Of a stretch of 64,000 nucleotides of DNA, positions 21,174 to 32,489 are shown piece after piece. Positions within the stretch are counted from its first letter, which is position 1, and every line of letters begins with the position of its first letter. Origin of the DNA: Pleurodeles waltl (lineage: Eukaryota > Chordata > Amphibia > Caudata > Salamandridae); NCBI RefSeq assembly GCF_031143425.1, contig NC_090438.1:756303823-756367822 (forward strand), read 5' to 3'. The notes under the pieces are model-generated. The model was not told the DNA's origin. It was given only the letters and a program-made list of their open reading frames with translations, and did no database searches. Position numbers and translations under genes: made by a program.

Positions 21174-22735
21174 GTACCATATCTTGTCACTCTCCCTGGT
21201 GTGACTACTCTGACATCACATATGCTCTCATAGACATATTACTTATTACATGGAATCCTTATACTCTCATTGTTGCTTCTTTTTCCTCCTCTTGTGTCAT
21301 GTATTTCGTTACTTAATACTATACTTTTATTAATTTCTGAATTTCATGTTTTTTATTTATTTCCCTTAGTTTTAGGTTTCAACTTTGTTCTTCATTTCAA
21401 GATGGCCACCTTCCTTTTCCCCCTTTTTCTTTTTTTTTCCAATCGGCATTGCCTTGGCTGATCTGTTGCCTTAGCAATGTTTTCTCCCAAGTTTCCTTTG
21501 AAAATGGCTCAGTCGGTTGGCCTTAAATACGAGCAACTTTACATGCTCGTCTTTCACACATTTCGTATGGGACCGGCAGTTCTTTTGGCCACATTGGGCA
21601 CTTTCGCCGTGTTACATTCCTGGTAAGCATCTCTATTGCCCTGACGCTCACTTTCTGATTTCTTTCCACACATGCGGGCTATGTCAGTTTTGGTGCACGA
21701 CCATGGCTTTACTTGTAACCACTATTTCTTTATTGAGGACGGGTATTTAAACTCACCAAAATACTTCGGTTTTTCAATACGGCTGTTTAACGTGTTCCGG
21801 CACCTACCTTGGCAATTTTATCATACTCCTATTTTTCTACACTTTTCGGTTCCCATCTGCCTTGTTTATTGGCCCATACAGTGTTATTGTTATGGTTTCA
21901 TTTCTAAAATCACTGTACCCTATTTTAATAGAACACGCTGAATACTTCACTGCTTTAGGGGCACTGTATTTGACCATTGCCTTAGTATTACAAGGCGCTT
22001 TTATTTTATTTTCCGTGCTCTATCTATTTGTCTTTTCTTAATATTTACTATCTTTTTTCTGTGACGTATTTGGTTTGATTCTTGTTGACATCTATGACCT
22101 AAATTACCAGCATGTGAGGAGATATTAATTATCACATAAGGTAGGACTTTCTTGATTTATGTTGTTGCTGAATAATTCAGATATAGGATCATATTTAAAA
22201 CTTTTCACTATGTCAAGTCCCAATAACATTTGTCGTTAGCAAGGTTCATTTTCATACTTGGTGCTATCCCCCCCTTTTTTTGGTATCATTTAGGATTATC
22301 AACACTGGTGTAAATATCTAGCATTCATTTTTTCCGTTATACCCTTTCTTTGGTATTGTTAAGTGCTGCCGGCTTTGTCTGCTTTGATATTTCTGTCTGT
22401 TCTCCCCCTTCTTTCTCTAATGTGGATGTTACATATGCACGTAGCAACTCAGTATATTCTGTTGTGTTTGTCCCTTGCCTGCATATTAACTTAATGTGTT
22501 AGTCATGTTTTTAATGTGCTTTTTATATTTGTATGTAGTTTTCATATATTCTTATATGTATTTTTTATGTATCTTTGTATATACATATTTAGGTTATATA
22601 TTTTTTCTTTATCATATTTCAGCCCTGAAGAAGTCCTTTGTTAAGGACGAAACGCGTTGGCTGTTTTGTTTTTATGTGCAAGGAAAACTAAATAAAGAGA
22701 AGATGTTCTTGTGATGATATGGACTAATTGGACTT
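21174..22735 (+). mobile_element. Penelope-like element 3' UTR
   Basis: Non-coding AT-rich tail between the endonuclease stop and the hammerhead-like motif at 22625. The distance (about 1.45 kb) is close to that in the second PLE copy (about 1.4 kb on the minus strand, 50435 down to about 49050), which supports a shared layout. It ends near aataaagagaagatgttctt at 22691-22710. Confidence 0.6.
22621..22660 (+). ncRNA. Hammerhead-ribozyme-like motif of the Penelope-like element
   Basis: ctgaaga (22625-22631) matches the core C-U-G-A-N-G-A. A 6-bp stem follows, gtcctt (22633-22638) with aaggac (22643-22648) around the tetraloop tgtt, then gaaac (22649-22653), the second core strand. One extra A at 22632 sits between core and stem. 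PLEs are known to carry hammerhead ribozymes near their ends. Flanking stems I and III were not resolved by eye, so activity is not claimed. Confidence 0.6.
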
Positions 22736-22739
22736 TATT

Positions 22740-24900
22740 GTTCTATTTCATGTGGTGCTCTATCAAAATATCTATTATGAAAAAGTACAGTTGTTTTACC
22801 TGCATCTAGGACAAATTTGAGATTGATCTCTACTCGTTTTTGTGTAAGGCGACAGTAATATCTATGTACAATTTTTAACTTGAATAATCTGAGCCTTGCC
22901 TATGTCACAAGTGCAGCCGTTCTATCCTCCACCCATTCTTCCTCTGCCATTGTGCTTACACCATTTTCTCATTCAACTCACAGTATTAGTAAATGAAAAT
23001 GGATGTTTAAAATTTGTGAGCAGTAAATCTGTGAGATCCCATATCTACCCTTAGGTTCTAAGGTAATCTTTGCTTCCATTGGATTGTATGCCAGGAGTGC
23101 AGCTCACGAAGACCGAATTCCTCAAACAGCACATCAAATGGTTTCAGATTAATTGTCCCTTTGCATTACCCAGGTTTGCGACACCAATGAGGTCCCACCA
23201 ATGGAATCCCTGGAATGCTGCCACCTATGACAGACAGCACTGGCCAAAAGAATAAGTGTATATAGGCCACAGCTAAATCATATGGTGACTGTGTATTTTT
23301 GTTTCATGAAATTCTGGGTGTTTTCCCGCACCACAGAAAGAACATGTGGTAGTCCTAAGTGCTGTAAAGAAGTGATCTGGGATTTCCAATGGATCATGTT
23401 GGGGGACATTTATAAGCCTGCTGACTGTAATCAAGTTGAAGAGAATTAATTGACGTTATGTGGAAATAGAGAGGGTGTCAAAGTTCCTCAGGCCCTCATC
23501 TAAATTTGGGAGTCCGGGGGCTAAATTGAGTTCCCCATAGGTTTTCAGGTCTGGGGAGAAACTCTACCCCTAACATTTAAAAGGGTTTGGTTTGTACCAG
23601 TAAACTAGGCATCTCTTGTAGCATTGTGCCTTTCCCTCTAATAGTATCATTATGATTTGTCCCAATTAAACTTAAGGAGACATAACCATATAGGTCGAGA
23701 ATTGTCATTAATTAAGGGACTGTGACTAGAAGGCCAAGATAGCGGACACTGTTTTAGAGCTCTGCATCAAGCCCACAAAATCCTGCATCATTCTTGCTGA
23801 GGACTGACCTAAGGACTGCGGCGGAGGCTGTGGGGTGGCCGGCAACCGCACAGCTTACACTTAAGTGTGGGTATCCTTGGATTCTTGCTGGGTCCTTGAG
23901 CCTGATAAGACATAGAGATGTCATTGGCAGGCCTTGGAGTTCTACAGCTGCAGTTAACTGAGTATTGCGCCACTACCTGTGACTCCAAGGCCCCACAACC
24001 GATCGCACTGCATGTACCATGGGGAGAGTGGGCACAATTCTGGTTGCAACAGGCCTGGTAAGGTGGGCCTGCATGGAGGGGGCCTCAAGGGCACAGTTTG
24101 CTCAGCACTCACAGAGTGTGGAGTTAGGTGGTGGGACCGAGGACCCTGTTGGGGGTTAATTGAAGTTGGCTGAACAACAAGGAGCAGATGCACTGATTAT
24201 CATAAATGTCGACATCAGATCCAGGTGGCATTGAGGTCAAGCCTTAGACGTGACCTAGTTTATTTATGGCTCATGATTATTTTCCCTGCACCCCACCTCC
24301 CTCAGCTGCATGACAACACTGACTGCAGAGATCTTGTGAATGTGGTGTGAGTCTCAGGCATCTGCTTGGGAATTTAGGACTACAAATCCCACGCATATAT
24401 TGCCTTTAAATTATAACACTGCGGTACACACTGCCACTACAAACATAAACAGAGCATCTGAGTGACAAAGCAGGACTACACGTCTTTAACTCCTCGCCCC
24501 GCAACAGAAAACATCAGTTAACTGCAGTGTTGGCGACCGGTCGTCATTGGAGAGTGCCATTCTGTAACTCTGTGACTGGGCAGATGTGTAAGTGATTGGG
24601 GGCTGCTCATGCCATTCTGGGCCCTCCAGGAGACACACCAGGCCAGGTGACAGGCAGGGTCCAAAGATCCACCAGATGACTATTCAGCATGTCCATATGC
24701 TTGCCTTGTTTCGGGGTCCTTTGGGGGGGCTGGTGGGACGGGTGCAGCCTCAAAGTGTTTTTTGAGGTCAAACAAGCAAATAAGATTTGCCATAAATCTG
24801 TGACAGGCGTCCTGCCTGGCTACATTGGACACATTTGCCAGGGTTCAGCCCCATTAATTGACTGCCCAAATGGGGATACTCTCTGAGAGGGCATTCATCT
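22740..24900. other. No gene recognised (possibly LINE 5' region)
   Basis: About 2.2 kb without a recognised domain. The part after about 23700 may be the 5' UTR of the L1 whose ORF1 remnant starts near 24930. That placement rests on order only. The small frames at 23954-24193 overlap on both strands and look accidental. Confidence 0.4.
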
Positions 24901-24925
24901 CGAAGGACGATGAGCCTGAAAATCT

Positions 24926-25640
24926 ATGCTCAACAGACGTAATTCTCCAGGACATCCAAGGACTCACTGGAAATTAAAATCAGAGAGGTGCGCTCTGACT
25001 TCTCCCTCTTCTGTCGGAACCTACGCCCAAAGGATTAGAGTGACAGAGACTAGACATAGAAAGGATGAAGATTCGATGTCAGATATGAAACAAAACATTT
25101 CCAAAAGTGTTGCAACTTAGAATAAAAGATGCTGTGGGCAGAGCACAACAAAACAATCCTTGCAGCTTCAGATTCCTTGAAAACATTGACAATGGAGGCC
25201 TAACCGACTTCCTAGAACAATGGATTAGAGAATGGATCTCGGAGAGGAAGATATCCCAGTGTTTCATTGTGGAGAGCGCTCACTGGGCACTAATAGACCA
25301 CCTCCTGGGGTGCCACCTTGGCCTATCATTGCTTGAATCCTGAACTGTAAGGACAGAGATGCGGGCCTGAGTGCTGCCAGGATATCAGGGGCAAGTTTAT
25401 GAATCTCAGCATACATGCTTTTTCAGTTTTTACTAAAAAAAACTCTATAAAAACCTTCAGTGATGTTAAAAGGAAGATGATGGCCATGGACCTATGATAC
25501 ATGTTAGTATTTCCTGCCAGCTGAAAGTGATCTTTCAGAACTCAGCTTTTTTATTTGAATCCCCCAGGAGGTCTTATTAGAGACGAATAGACCCTTTGAT
25601 GGAGTCAGTGATACCTGGATAGGGAGTCACTCCCTTCCTC
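24926..25640 (+). pseudogene. L1-type ORF1 (RNA-binding protein) remnant
   Basis: ORF1 of L1 encodes a nucleic-acid chaperone that coats the element RNA. The readable part spans 25107-25343: QQNNPCSFRFLENIDNGG, then LTDFLEQWIREWISERKIS, then QCFIVESAHWALIDHLLG. It matches the ORF1 RRM/CTD pattern R-R-N-N-x-R-x-x-G...F-L-E-x-W-I...L-S-x-x-F-x-I-E-R-A-H-R, with the E-R-A-H-R box degraded to E-S-A-H-W. Downstream it breaks up by about 25640. ORF2 of the same orientation follows at 26310. Confidence 0.7.
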
Positions 25641-25879
25641 TAAACGAAAGGCACTGACTAAGATGGGGAAAAAACTTGCCACATCGCAACAAGACCTGAT
25701 ACCAGAGCTCCCTCCGAGTCAGTGGCAGAAAATGGAAGCCAGCCTGGACAGCGAGACCTCCCACGAAATCGGGACTTGGAGTACATGACTGGAATGTCAC
25801 CCGCAGATGAGAGAGACATCACTGAAGTGTGATAAAAGCAATGCATAAATGGTCTCACTGAGACATTCATTGCATTCAG

Positions 25880-26305
25880 AGACTAACATTCTGTCGTCCT
25901 GTATGTGAAATATGGGTGTGCTTAGACCAAGAATATCAACAGTCCTTCAACTTCCAGAGTTCTGTCACGCTCTGGACTGTATTGTAAAATAAATCTCTTG
26001 AGGTTGTATAATTTGTGCGTGATACAGAGAGTGGGTAACCACCCTTTTAGAGTCCTGCTAACCTCTTCCGATTGCCAAACCAACACGTATCGTTGGATTC
26101 TTCGTGCTAGTATGTATGGGGAAGAATGAATAGTTGTTTTACGGTTTATAGTTGATGGGAAGTTTAACCCTGAGGGCAGACATGCATCCACTGGTTCACA
26201 AATACATATATATTCAAATCACATTACAGGCAACCAACTCCCTATAGAAGCGTGAAAACTGGTGAAATATGTCTCGTATAATACAATTAAAAAAAAAATA
26301 AAGTT
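25880..26305 (+). repeat. Insertion between L1 ORF1 and ORF2, possibly a PLE-derived tail
   Basis: This stretch separates the two L1 reading frames and ends in an A-rich run with AATAAAG (26289-26304). Just before it, cctatagaagcgtgaaaactggtgaaatatgtc (26241-26273, given by position) resembles a decayed hammerhead core (CTGANGA, stem, GAAAT). The resemblance is weak and the family assignment is a guess. Confidence 0.3.
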
Positions 26306-26309
26306 AAGG

Positions 26310-28485
26310 GAAGGGCAATCCTCGGTACTGTCAAACTATATGGGGTAGACAAACTCCTACTGCAAGAAACACATGTACTTGGTGACCACTTTCAACGCCT
26401 TCACACATGGGGCTTCACTGCCCCCGCCCATGCCTGGTTTGGATTTTGGGTCACATGGAGTATCAGTGTTGATATGCAGATAACTTCCACTCAGTATGAC
26501 ATAGGTGCAAAGACCAACTGGAGAGGTATGTGATGATATCGGACACGATCTACGACCAAGACCTGACTCTATGCTCAGTTTATTTACCTCCATCCTCCTA
26601 CTCTCTAGGAGCGCTCACTTTCAACTGGGATCAATCATACTTGAGTACCCGCCTGGTTAACAAATATAGGCAGTGATTTTGATGGCCTTGCAAATCACAC
26701 ACTCAGTCATTCCGGTCCTCTAACAGCAAGAACCCTGCAGTCATTGTCGTTAATAGCTGACTTTTTAGGTTCAATGGGATGCAGTGATATTTCAAGACAT
26801 TACAGCCCACATCCGGGAGTCTGCACCTAGATAATTCTCCGGTTTAGGTTACATTTTGACACACAAGGTGAACTATAACCATAATAAATCCATAGTCTTG
26901 CATGCTAGAGGCCTCTCAGATCATGCTTCCATCAAACTGCGAATCTATGGCTTGTCCCCGCTACCCCATATGTATGGACACCGAGTTCTTGGTGGCTTAA
27001 AAATTAGAAAGCTAGAGATTCCCTCATTACAGACACAATATCTTGAAGTCAATCAAGGTTGTGTGTAATCTCTGACAATATTCTTAGAATCATATAAAGC
27101 AGTGATAAGGGGAAAGTCATTTGTTCAATGACATACCCCAAAAAAGTGTAATGAACTTCAGCAATTAGCAGTGAGGGGGTCCTTGAGTTTGAGAGGAAAT
27201 ACAGAGCTACCCCCTCTGAAGACAGCCTTCATAGACTCAGCCTAGCCAAAACACAGTTCGAGGAAGGAGTAGATTGCATGACCAGGGGTACAAGATGGAT
27301 AGTTTCATTCACTGGTTAGCATAACAAAAGCGAGCACCTAGACATTAATATCGGCTACTAGGGGAACATGGGTGTCTACATACTTTTCCTAATGAAATTG
27401 CACATGAGTTTCCACTATATTATAGTGCCCTTTGAAATAAAACAATATAGTGCTCTGACCCCTAGACAAGATCATCTCTTATTTGTCCTCTGCAACGTTG
27501 CCAAAGTAGTTCATTGATAAAATACTGGAGCTATAGTTTGTGAACGCCATTCCAAAGATGCCCTCTAGGAAATCTCTCGGCCCCAATGGATTGCCAGTGG
27601 AGCTCTTTACATGCAACAGCATCAGAGTGAAACAACCTCTGTTGGAATTCTTAAAGAGCACCAGGTCAGAAAGTAGGTTCCTTCAGAACTCTGTGTGACT
27701 CATATAAGAAATATCCAGAATGCCCTCCAGAGAGAAGATAGTCACAAAGGCCGATTTCTTTGTTGGAAGGTGATGCCAAACTTCTGGTGAAAATGCTGGC
27801 AAATCGCATCTCCCTAATTATACATACAGTGAGTCACCCAGACCAAAAGAGCATTATACTACACAGGGTGACCAGACAAAATACGCCATGCCTTTAATGC
27901 GGTGCCCTTAAGCCATGAGTTGCATACCCTATTTGCATTACTTTTTCTAGACACAGATAAGGCCCTTGATAATGAGTGATAGGATTATTTATTCTGACTG
28001 TTAGAATATATGAGTTTTGACTCGCACTTCATGGCTTTTTCCCAGCTCACTGTACAGTGGACTGCCAGGGTCAAAGTGGGAGAGGCACTTGTCTCCCTTT
28101 GATTTGGAGAGGGGGATGCGAAAGGGATGCCCCCTTTCTTTGCTATTTGCTAGTGCAATGGAATTTCTAGCTTGCACGATAGGGCACTCAGAGTCATGAG
28201 GTTCAGTATTTACCTTGGCAACCCTGAGACATCTGGCCCAGGGTAATGGAAATTCTGCAGACATTTGGCTCGCTCTTAAATCTAAGAAACAACTGTAGTA
28301 AATATCGACTATACGCTCTATGCCCAAATAAGAACCTGGAAAGCTGAATCAAAGACTATGAGACCCAAACTTTCACAACTGGCATCATATATCTGGGTAT
28401 ACACCTAACCCATGTAGAGGACACTGCCCGTGCTAATAATATGGTACCCATGATACATTGCATCCCTAGACACAAACGGAAGAGA
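26310..28485 (+). pseudogene. L1-type ORF2 remnant: endonuclease and RT
   Basis: Highly decayed ORF2. Endonuclease signals: KLLLQETHVLGDHF at 26350 (L-L-Q-E-T-H), then a C-S-V-Y-L-P-P stretch near 26580, and LSDHASIKLRI at 26918 (S-D-H). RT signals: GPNGLPVELFTCN near 27585 (G-P-D-G-x-P), a Y-R-P-I-S-L-L-like block at about 27745-27780, and MRKGCPLSLLFASAMEFLA at 28117 (R-Q-G-C-P-L-S-P-L-L-F). A Y-L-G-like block lies near 28390. Many stops and frameshifts separate these, so it is older than the copy at 1-2210. It ends at 28500, where LTR-like X begins. Confidence 0.75.
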
Positions 28486-28500
28486 TGAACCTTCCCCTGT

Positions 28501-28925
28501 TGTTAGTCCTGGCAGCCTTAGGGTGGTTTTCCTCCAAACGTTTTGCCGTCCTCCTCTGCTTTTTCTGACCTCGTTTTTGATGGTATTAGGACTCTGTGCA
28601 CTTTTCCACTGCTAACCAGTGTTAAAATGCATGAGTTCTCTCATCTAATCATGGTAATATTGGTTTACCCCCAATTGGCATATTTAATTTACTTATAGGC
28701 CCCTGGTAAATTGCACTACATGTGCCCAGGGCCTGTAAGTTTAGTTATACTAGTGGACCTGCAGCACTGATTGTGCCACCCACTTCAGTAGCCCTGAAAA
28801 CATGTCTCAGCCCTGCCTTGCAGAGCCTGAGTGTGCAGTTTTAACTGCCATTTTGACCTGGCAAAATAACATTTTTTCCAGTCCCAACCTTCACTTTTTA
28901 ATACATATAAGTCGCCCCCAGAAGT
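28501..28925 (+). repeat. LTR-like family X, 5' part only
   Basis: Starts tgttagtcctggcagcctta, parallel to tgttagacctgacagcctta at 44494. Shared blocks follow: CACTGCTAACCAGTG, CCCAATTGGCATATTTRAT, CTGCAGCACTG, TTGTGCCACCCA and CATGTCTCAG. Homology is lost near 28925, where G-rich minisatellite sequence starts. Either the copy is truncated or the minisatellite expanded inside it. Confidence 0.75.
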
Positions 28926-29625
28926 GGTAGTGGGGGTTTTGGGTATTTGTTTTTTAACGTAGGGTGGGGTAGTTTATTTTTAAAGGGGTGGGAGAAGGTT
29001 TAAGGAAGGGCAGAAGAAGGCAGGAGAGAAGAGGAGGAAGGATTGGGAAATTGTGCAGTAAATTGTGTGGCTGGGGCAGGGGTGGGGATGGATTATGGGC
29101 TTGGGGATGGTGGGCGTTCTGGCAATTTTTTTTTCAAGGTGCACGGGTTTGGGTATTTTTTTTTAGGGGCGTAGTGGGGGGTTTGGTTTTTTGTTTTTTT
29201 TACCTAGGGCTTATGGTGGGGTAGTTTATTTTTAAATGGGTTGGGGAAGGTTTAAGGAAGGGTGAAAGGAAGGAGGGATGAGAGAAGAGGAGGAAGGATC
29301 GGGAGAGTACGTGGGATTGGGGCAGGGTTGGTGGGTAGTTTTTAGCAGTGGGGTGGATTTAGGGCTTAGGATGGGTGGGGGTGTCACAGTAGTTTAATTT
29401 TTAGGGGCAGCGGTGGGTGGGTCGGATAGTTTTTTTTTTTTTAAGGGCTCAGGGCAGTTGGGGGGAGTCAGCGTAATTTAGTTTTTAGGGGAAGAGGTGA
29501 GAGGGTGGGGATAGTTTTTTTTTTTTAGGGCACAGGGCATATGGGGTGTCGGGGTAGTTTAGTTTTATGGGGCAGGGGTGGTGGGGTCAGGGTAGTTTTT
29601 ATTTTAGGGTTCAGGGCGGGTGGGG
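28926..29625 (+). repeat. G-rich minisatellite
   Basis: Irregular tandem repeats of T-rich and G-rich blocks (for example gtagtttatttttaaa followed by gggg-rich sequence). The anchor agtttatttt/agtttaattt/agtttagttt recurs at 28971, 29223, 29391, about 29475 and 29556, giving spacings of about 252, 168, 84 and 81, near multiples of 84. The blocks from 28971 and 29223 are close copies for about 90 bp. Strand asymmetry (G and T on +) is strong and many GGGG runs could form quadruplexes. The open frame at 28988-29224 is an artefact of composition. Confidence 0.75.
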
Positions 29626-29820
29626 GGGTTGTATGACAGAACCACACATGCCATTTCACATGCTGTTTCTAAATATGCCTTTATTAGGCATGCTTTTACA
29701 ACAAAATTCATTGTAAAGGCATTTGTGGTAAAGGCATGCATGGAAACGACAAAGTTGTGGTTCCCACTGCGTTGTTAAGGCATGCTTTGTTCCGGCAAGC
29801 GTGGTTCTGTCATACAACCC
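29626..29820. mobile_element. 195-bp element with perfect 20-bp terminal inverted repeats
   Basis: Left end 29626-29645 (gggttgtatgacagaaccac) is exactly complementary to right end 29801-29820. The interior has repeated ggcatgc and an inner dyad (catgcctttattaggcatgc, 29672-29692). It interrupts the recombinase end of the DIRS-like element on its right. No target duplication is visible because G-rich minisatellite adjoins it on the left. The class is not identified: a non-autonomous DNA transposon is likely. Confidence 0.8.
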
Positions 29821-30480
29821 ATAGCAGATTTTAATGAAGAGCATGATCCAGCAGGAGATGCTTTCTCTGTGCACCTGCTTGCCTTTTTGGGCTCAAGTGA
29901 ACCCTACGAAGAGCTGATCATCCACCCACTGTTTCTTAGTATGATCTATGTAAAAGCTCAGAGCTCTCCTGCAGTTCCAAGTGATGGAGTCTCTCCTCTG
30001 TAGAGGAATGAAGCGAAGCACTGGATGCTAGCAGGTTTATGGTTTGACCAATGTGGAATGGCCTCACAACGTTTGGCAGAAAGAATGCCCAAAGTCTGAA
30101 GAACCAGCTAGTTTGGAAAGAAGGTGGTGTATGGGCAGAAGAAACCCTGAAGATTTCTAACACATAGCACCAATGTTATGGTGATGGGGTACTCTGTCTT
30201 AAGGGTGAGAAGCTGTAAAGTACAGCTGTAAGGCAGCTCAAATGGAGTGCATATCAGAAAAGTGAGGATCGAGTTAGGGTGCTACTGTGATATGACGAAG
30301 GGAGAGGGAGGAAATACATTTGATAGACGTATCAAAAATCGCATCACAACTGGTGACTTAAACAAGGAGGACTGATCAGACAACCATAAGGCAGCCAACA
30401 GGACCAAAAGGTAACCCTTAAACATTACCAAAGCAAGACCTTGCCTGGTAAAAGGCAAAATGAACAATAGAACATAGGCT
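29821..30480 (-). pseudogene. DIRS-like element, tyrosine recombinase C-terminal part
   Basis: On the minus strand, from the high coordinate down: ALWLSDQSSLFKSPVVMRFL near 30380; FHIGQTINLLASSASLHSST and LHHLELQESSELLHRSY at 30050-29940; then, in changing frames, a K-K-G-like block and HRESISCWIMLFIKICYGLY at 29870-29820. This resembles the C-terminal half of the DIRS-type recombinase gene. Frame changes and the TIR element at 29626-29820 break it before the catalytic Tyr. The assignment to the recombinase rather than a linker is moderately secure. Confidence 0.55.
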
Positions 30481-31480
30481 AACTTTGCTTGGAGGGGTCA
30501 ATCTTGGGGATGCCACACCAAGCCACAATTTTTTCTCTACAATAGGCTTATACAGTTTTCGTCGAGGGGCATCTGGCTGCAAAGGTGACATCCACCCCTC
30601 CTTCAGAAGGTCGAAGGTGTTTAGCTATTGCCACTCAATCTCCTAGCATGAAGGTGGAGATTGGGAAGGCATGGATGCAAAACCGTACCCTGTAACTGTG
30701 ACAGCAGATCCTCCCAGAGAGGCAGCCTGATCAGAGGACAGATGCTCATCTTAGGAGCTCTGGTTACAATACTCTCTGTGCCCAATCTGATGCCACTACG
30801 ATGACCTAGGCCTGGTCGACCCTTATCTTTTTGACAACTCTGGTAGGAGTGGTCTGGGCGGAAAGGCATAGAGGGGTCTTGAATTCAATTTGAGGTGGAA
30901 CGCATCTTAGAAAGAGAGCCACCTTAGAAACTCCAAAATGCAGAACTGCTGACACTGCACATTCTCAGTGGTGGCAAATAGATTGAGCTAAGGTTCTACC
31001 CACTCACGGAAAACACCATACGCCACCTCCAGGTGTAACTGGCACTCGTGATCCACTAGGTGTCGACGGCTGACCTCATCTACCCTTGCATTAAGTGAAC
31101 CTTTCAGGAATCTCACCACCAGGAAGATTCCTTGGTGGTCCAGCCATGTCTAGGGGCATAGTGCCTCCTGGCACAAAGTCTGTGACTGCCCACCCTGTTT
31201 TCTGCAGATTCTCCGTGAGCACCTGTAGCATCCTCCCTTTGATAGTCAGAAGGAAGGCTTTCGAAGCCAAACAGGTAGCCCTCAGGAGGTTTATATGGAG
31301 CCGGGACTCCAATAGAGATCAGAGGCTTCTCATCTCCACCTCTCCCAGATGGCTGCCGCAACCCAGAAAAGATGCATCAGTCACCACTGTGAACTCTAAT
31401 GAGGAAAGGAAAGGGGTCTGCACTGAACCAATGCTAATTCAGTAGCCACCACTATAGATCTTTTGCAATAGCCTCAGAAA
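30481..31480 (-). pseudogene. DIRS-like element, RNase H and following region
   Basis: Minus-strand order: FTVVTDASFLGCGSHLGEVE at about 31400 (first catalytic Asp, T-D-A-S-x-x-G-x-G), ESRLHINLLRATCLASKAFL (H-I-N-x-L-E-x-x-A), and a V-T-D-x-x-P-G-G-T block near 31170 (D-N-T-x-x-x-Y-I-x-x-x-G-G-T). It then continues toward an F-P-P-R-P-L-L-P region at about 30860 that in DIRS elements follows RNase H. Open pieces lie at 31091-31312 and 31113-31361. Frames change often. Confidence 0.7.
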
Positions 31481-32480
31481 TCTCAGTGTGGTCGGAGAGG
31501 TTCCCTTGATGTTGGCCTCACTGAGACTTCAAATCCCACTGCAGAGCCCGCAAATGCCACCTGGTGTGCTCAACCAGCAGGATGCTTGAGGTCACCAGTC
31601 CCAACAAAGCCAGAGTTGACCTCACTAAAATCCAGGACCAAAGCTGAAAGATTGGATCGTAGCGTAAAGGTCCTGGGTTCTCTTTCCTGGTGGGAAACGC
31701 ATGAAATCAAACTGAGTCCAGAAGTGCTCCAATGAAGTGGACCTTCTAAGAAGGAGTCACGTGCAACTTTGCCACGTTGAAAGAGAATTCCAAAGATTAC
31801 AGGAGGTTTCCATAGTTTAAAGGTGGTTGACGACTGCCTGGGGCAAGGCCGCATTCAACAGTCAGTCACTGAGGTAGGGAAAGACTGGCACCCCTGGCTT
31901 CTGAAGGTGTGCTGCCTCCATCATATACGTGAACACCCAAGGAGCACTGGTTAGACTAAAGGGGAGCACAGTGAACTGAAAATGCTTCTGCCCCACAATC
32001 CACCACAGATAGTGGCACTGGGCCAACAGGATGGGTACATAGAAGGCGTCCTACTGGTCCAAGTCCACCCTCAGGCCTCCAGGGTCAAGGCAGATGTGAC
32101 CTGGGCTTGGGAGCATTTTGAACTTCTCCTTCCTTAGGAAGATGTTGACAGGGTACAGATCTAACATAAGACAAAGGGCCAGATTTAGATCTTGGCGGAG
32201 GGGAACACTCAATATCCTGTCTGCCGTATTATGATCCCATTATATCCTATAGAGATTGTAATATGGCGGACCGGATATCTCTTTTCCATCCACTGGGATC
32301 TAAATCAGGCCCAAAGTCATCATCCTTTTTGGGCACCAGTAAGTAGCGGGAGTAACAACACGCAGCCTACTTCAGGCATGGGCACCCTCTCAATTGCCCC
32401 TTTGAAGAAAAGGGCTTAAACTTCCTGCCACAAAACAGAGAGATGGTCCTCCATCAGTTATTGAGGGGACGGTGGAAGGT
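31481..32480 (-). pseudogene. DIRS-like element, reverse transcriptase (split by a MITE)
   Basis: Minus strand from 32470 down: ALFFKGAIERVPMPEVG (K-x-A-I-E-x-V-P), the MITE at 32176-32312, then LDLYPVNIFLRKEKFKM (L-D-L...L-N-x-F-L...K-F-K-M), VDLDQ...VPI, HFQFTVLPFSLTSAPWVFT (L-P-F-G-L-x-S-A-P-x-x-F-T) and PVFPYLSDWLL-like sequence at about 31865, the Y-L-D-D-W-L catalytic box with the first Asp replaced and a stop. This is the DIRS RT type (L-P-F-G-L-x-S-A-P, Y-L-D-D). It is inactive. Confidence 0.8.
32176..32312. mobile_element. Foldback MITE, type D, 137 bp
   Basis: Ends gggccagatttagatc and gatctaaatcaggccc, with a centre around 32235-32250 (cattatatcctatag). AAA flanks it at 32173-32175 and 32313-32315. 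It is inserted in the DIRS-like RT and so is younger than that element. Confidence 0.85.
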
Positions 32481-32489
32481 GCTTTGGGT

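Noticed and set aside
28988..29224. 78-codon Gly/Trp/Arg-rich frame
   Set aside because: Product of G-rich minisatellite composition. It ends at the repeat boundary.
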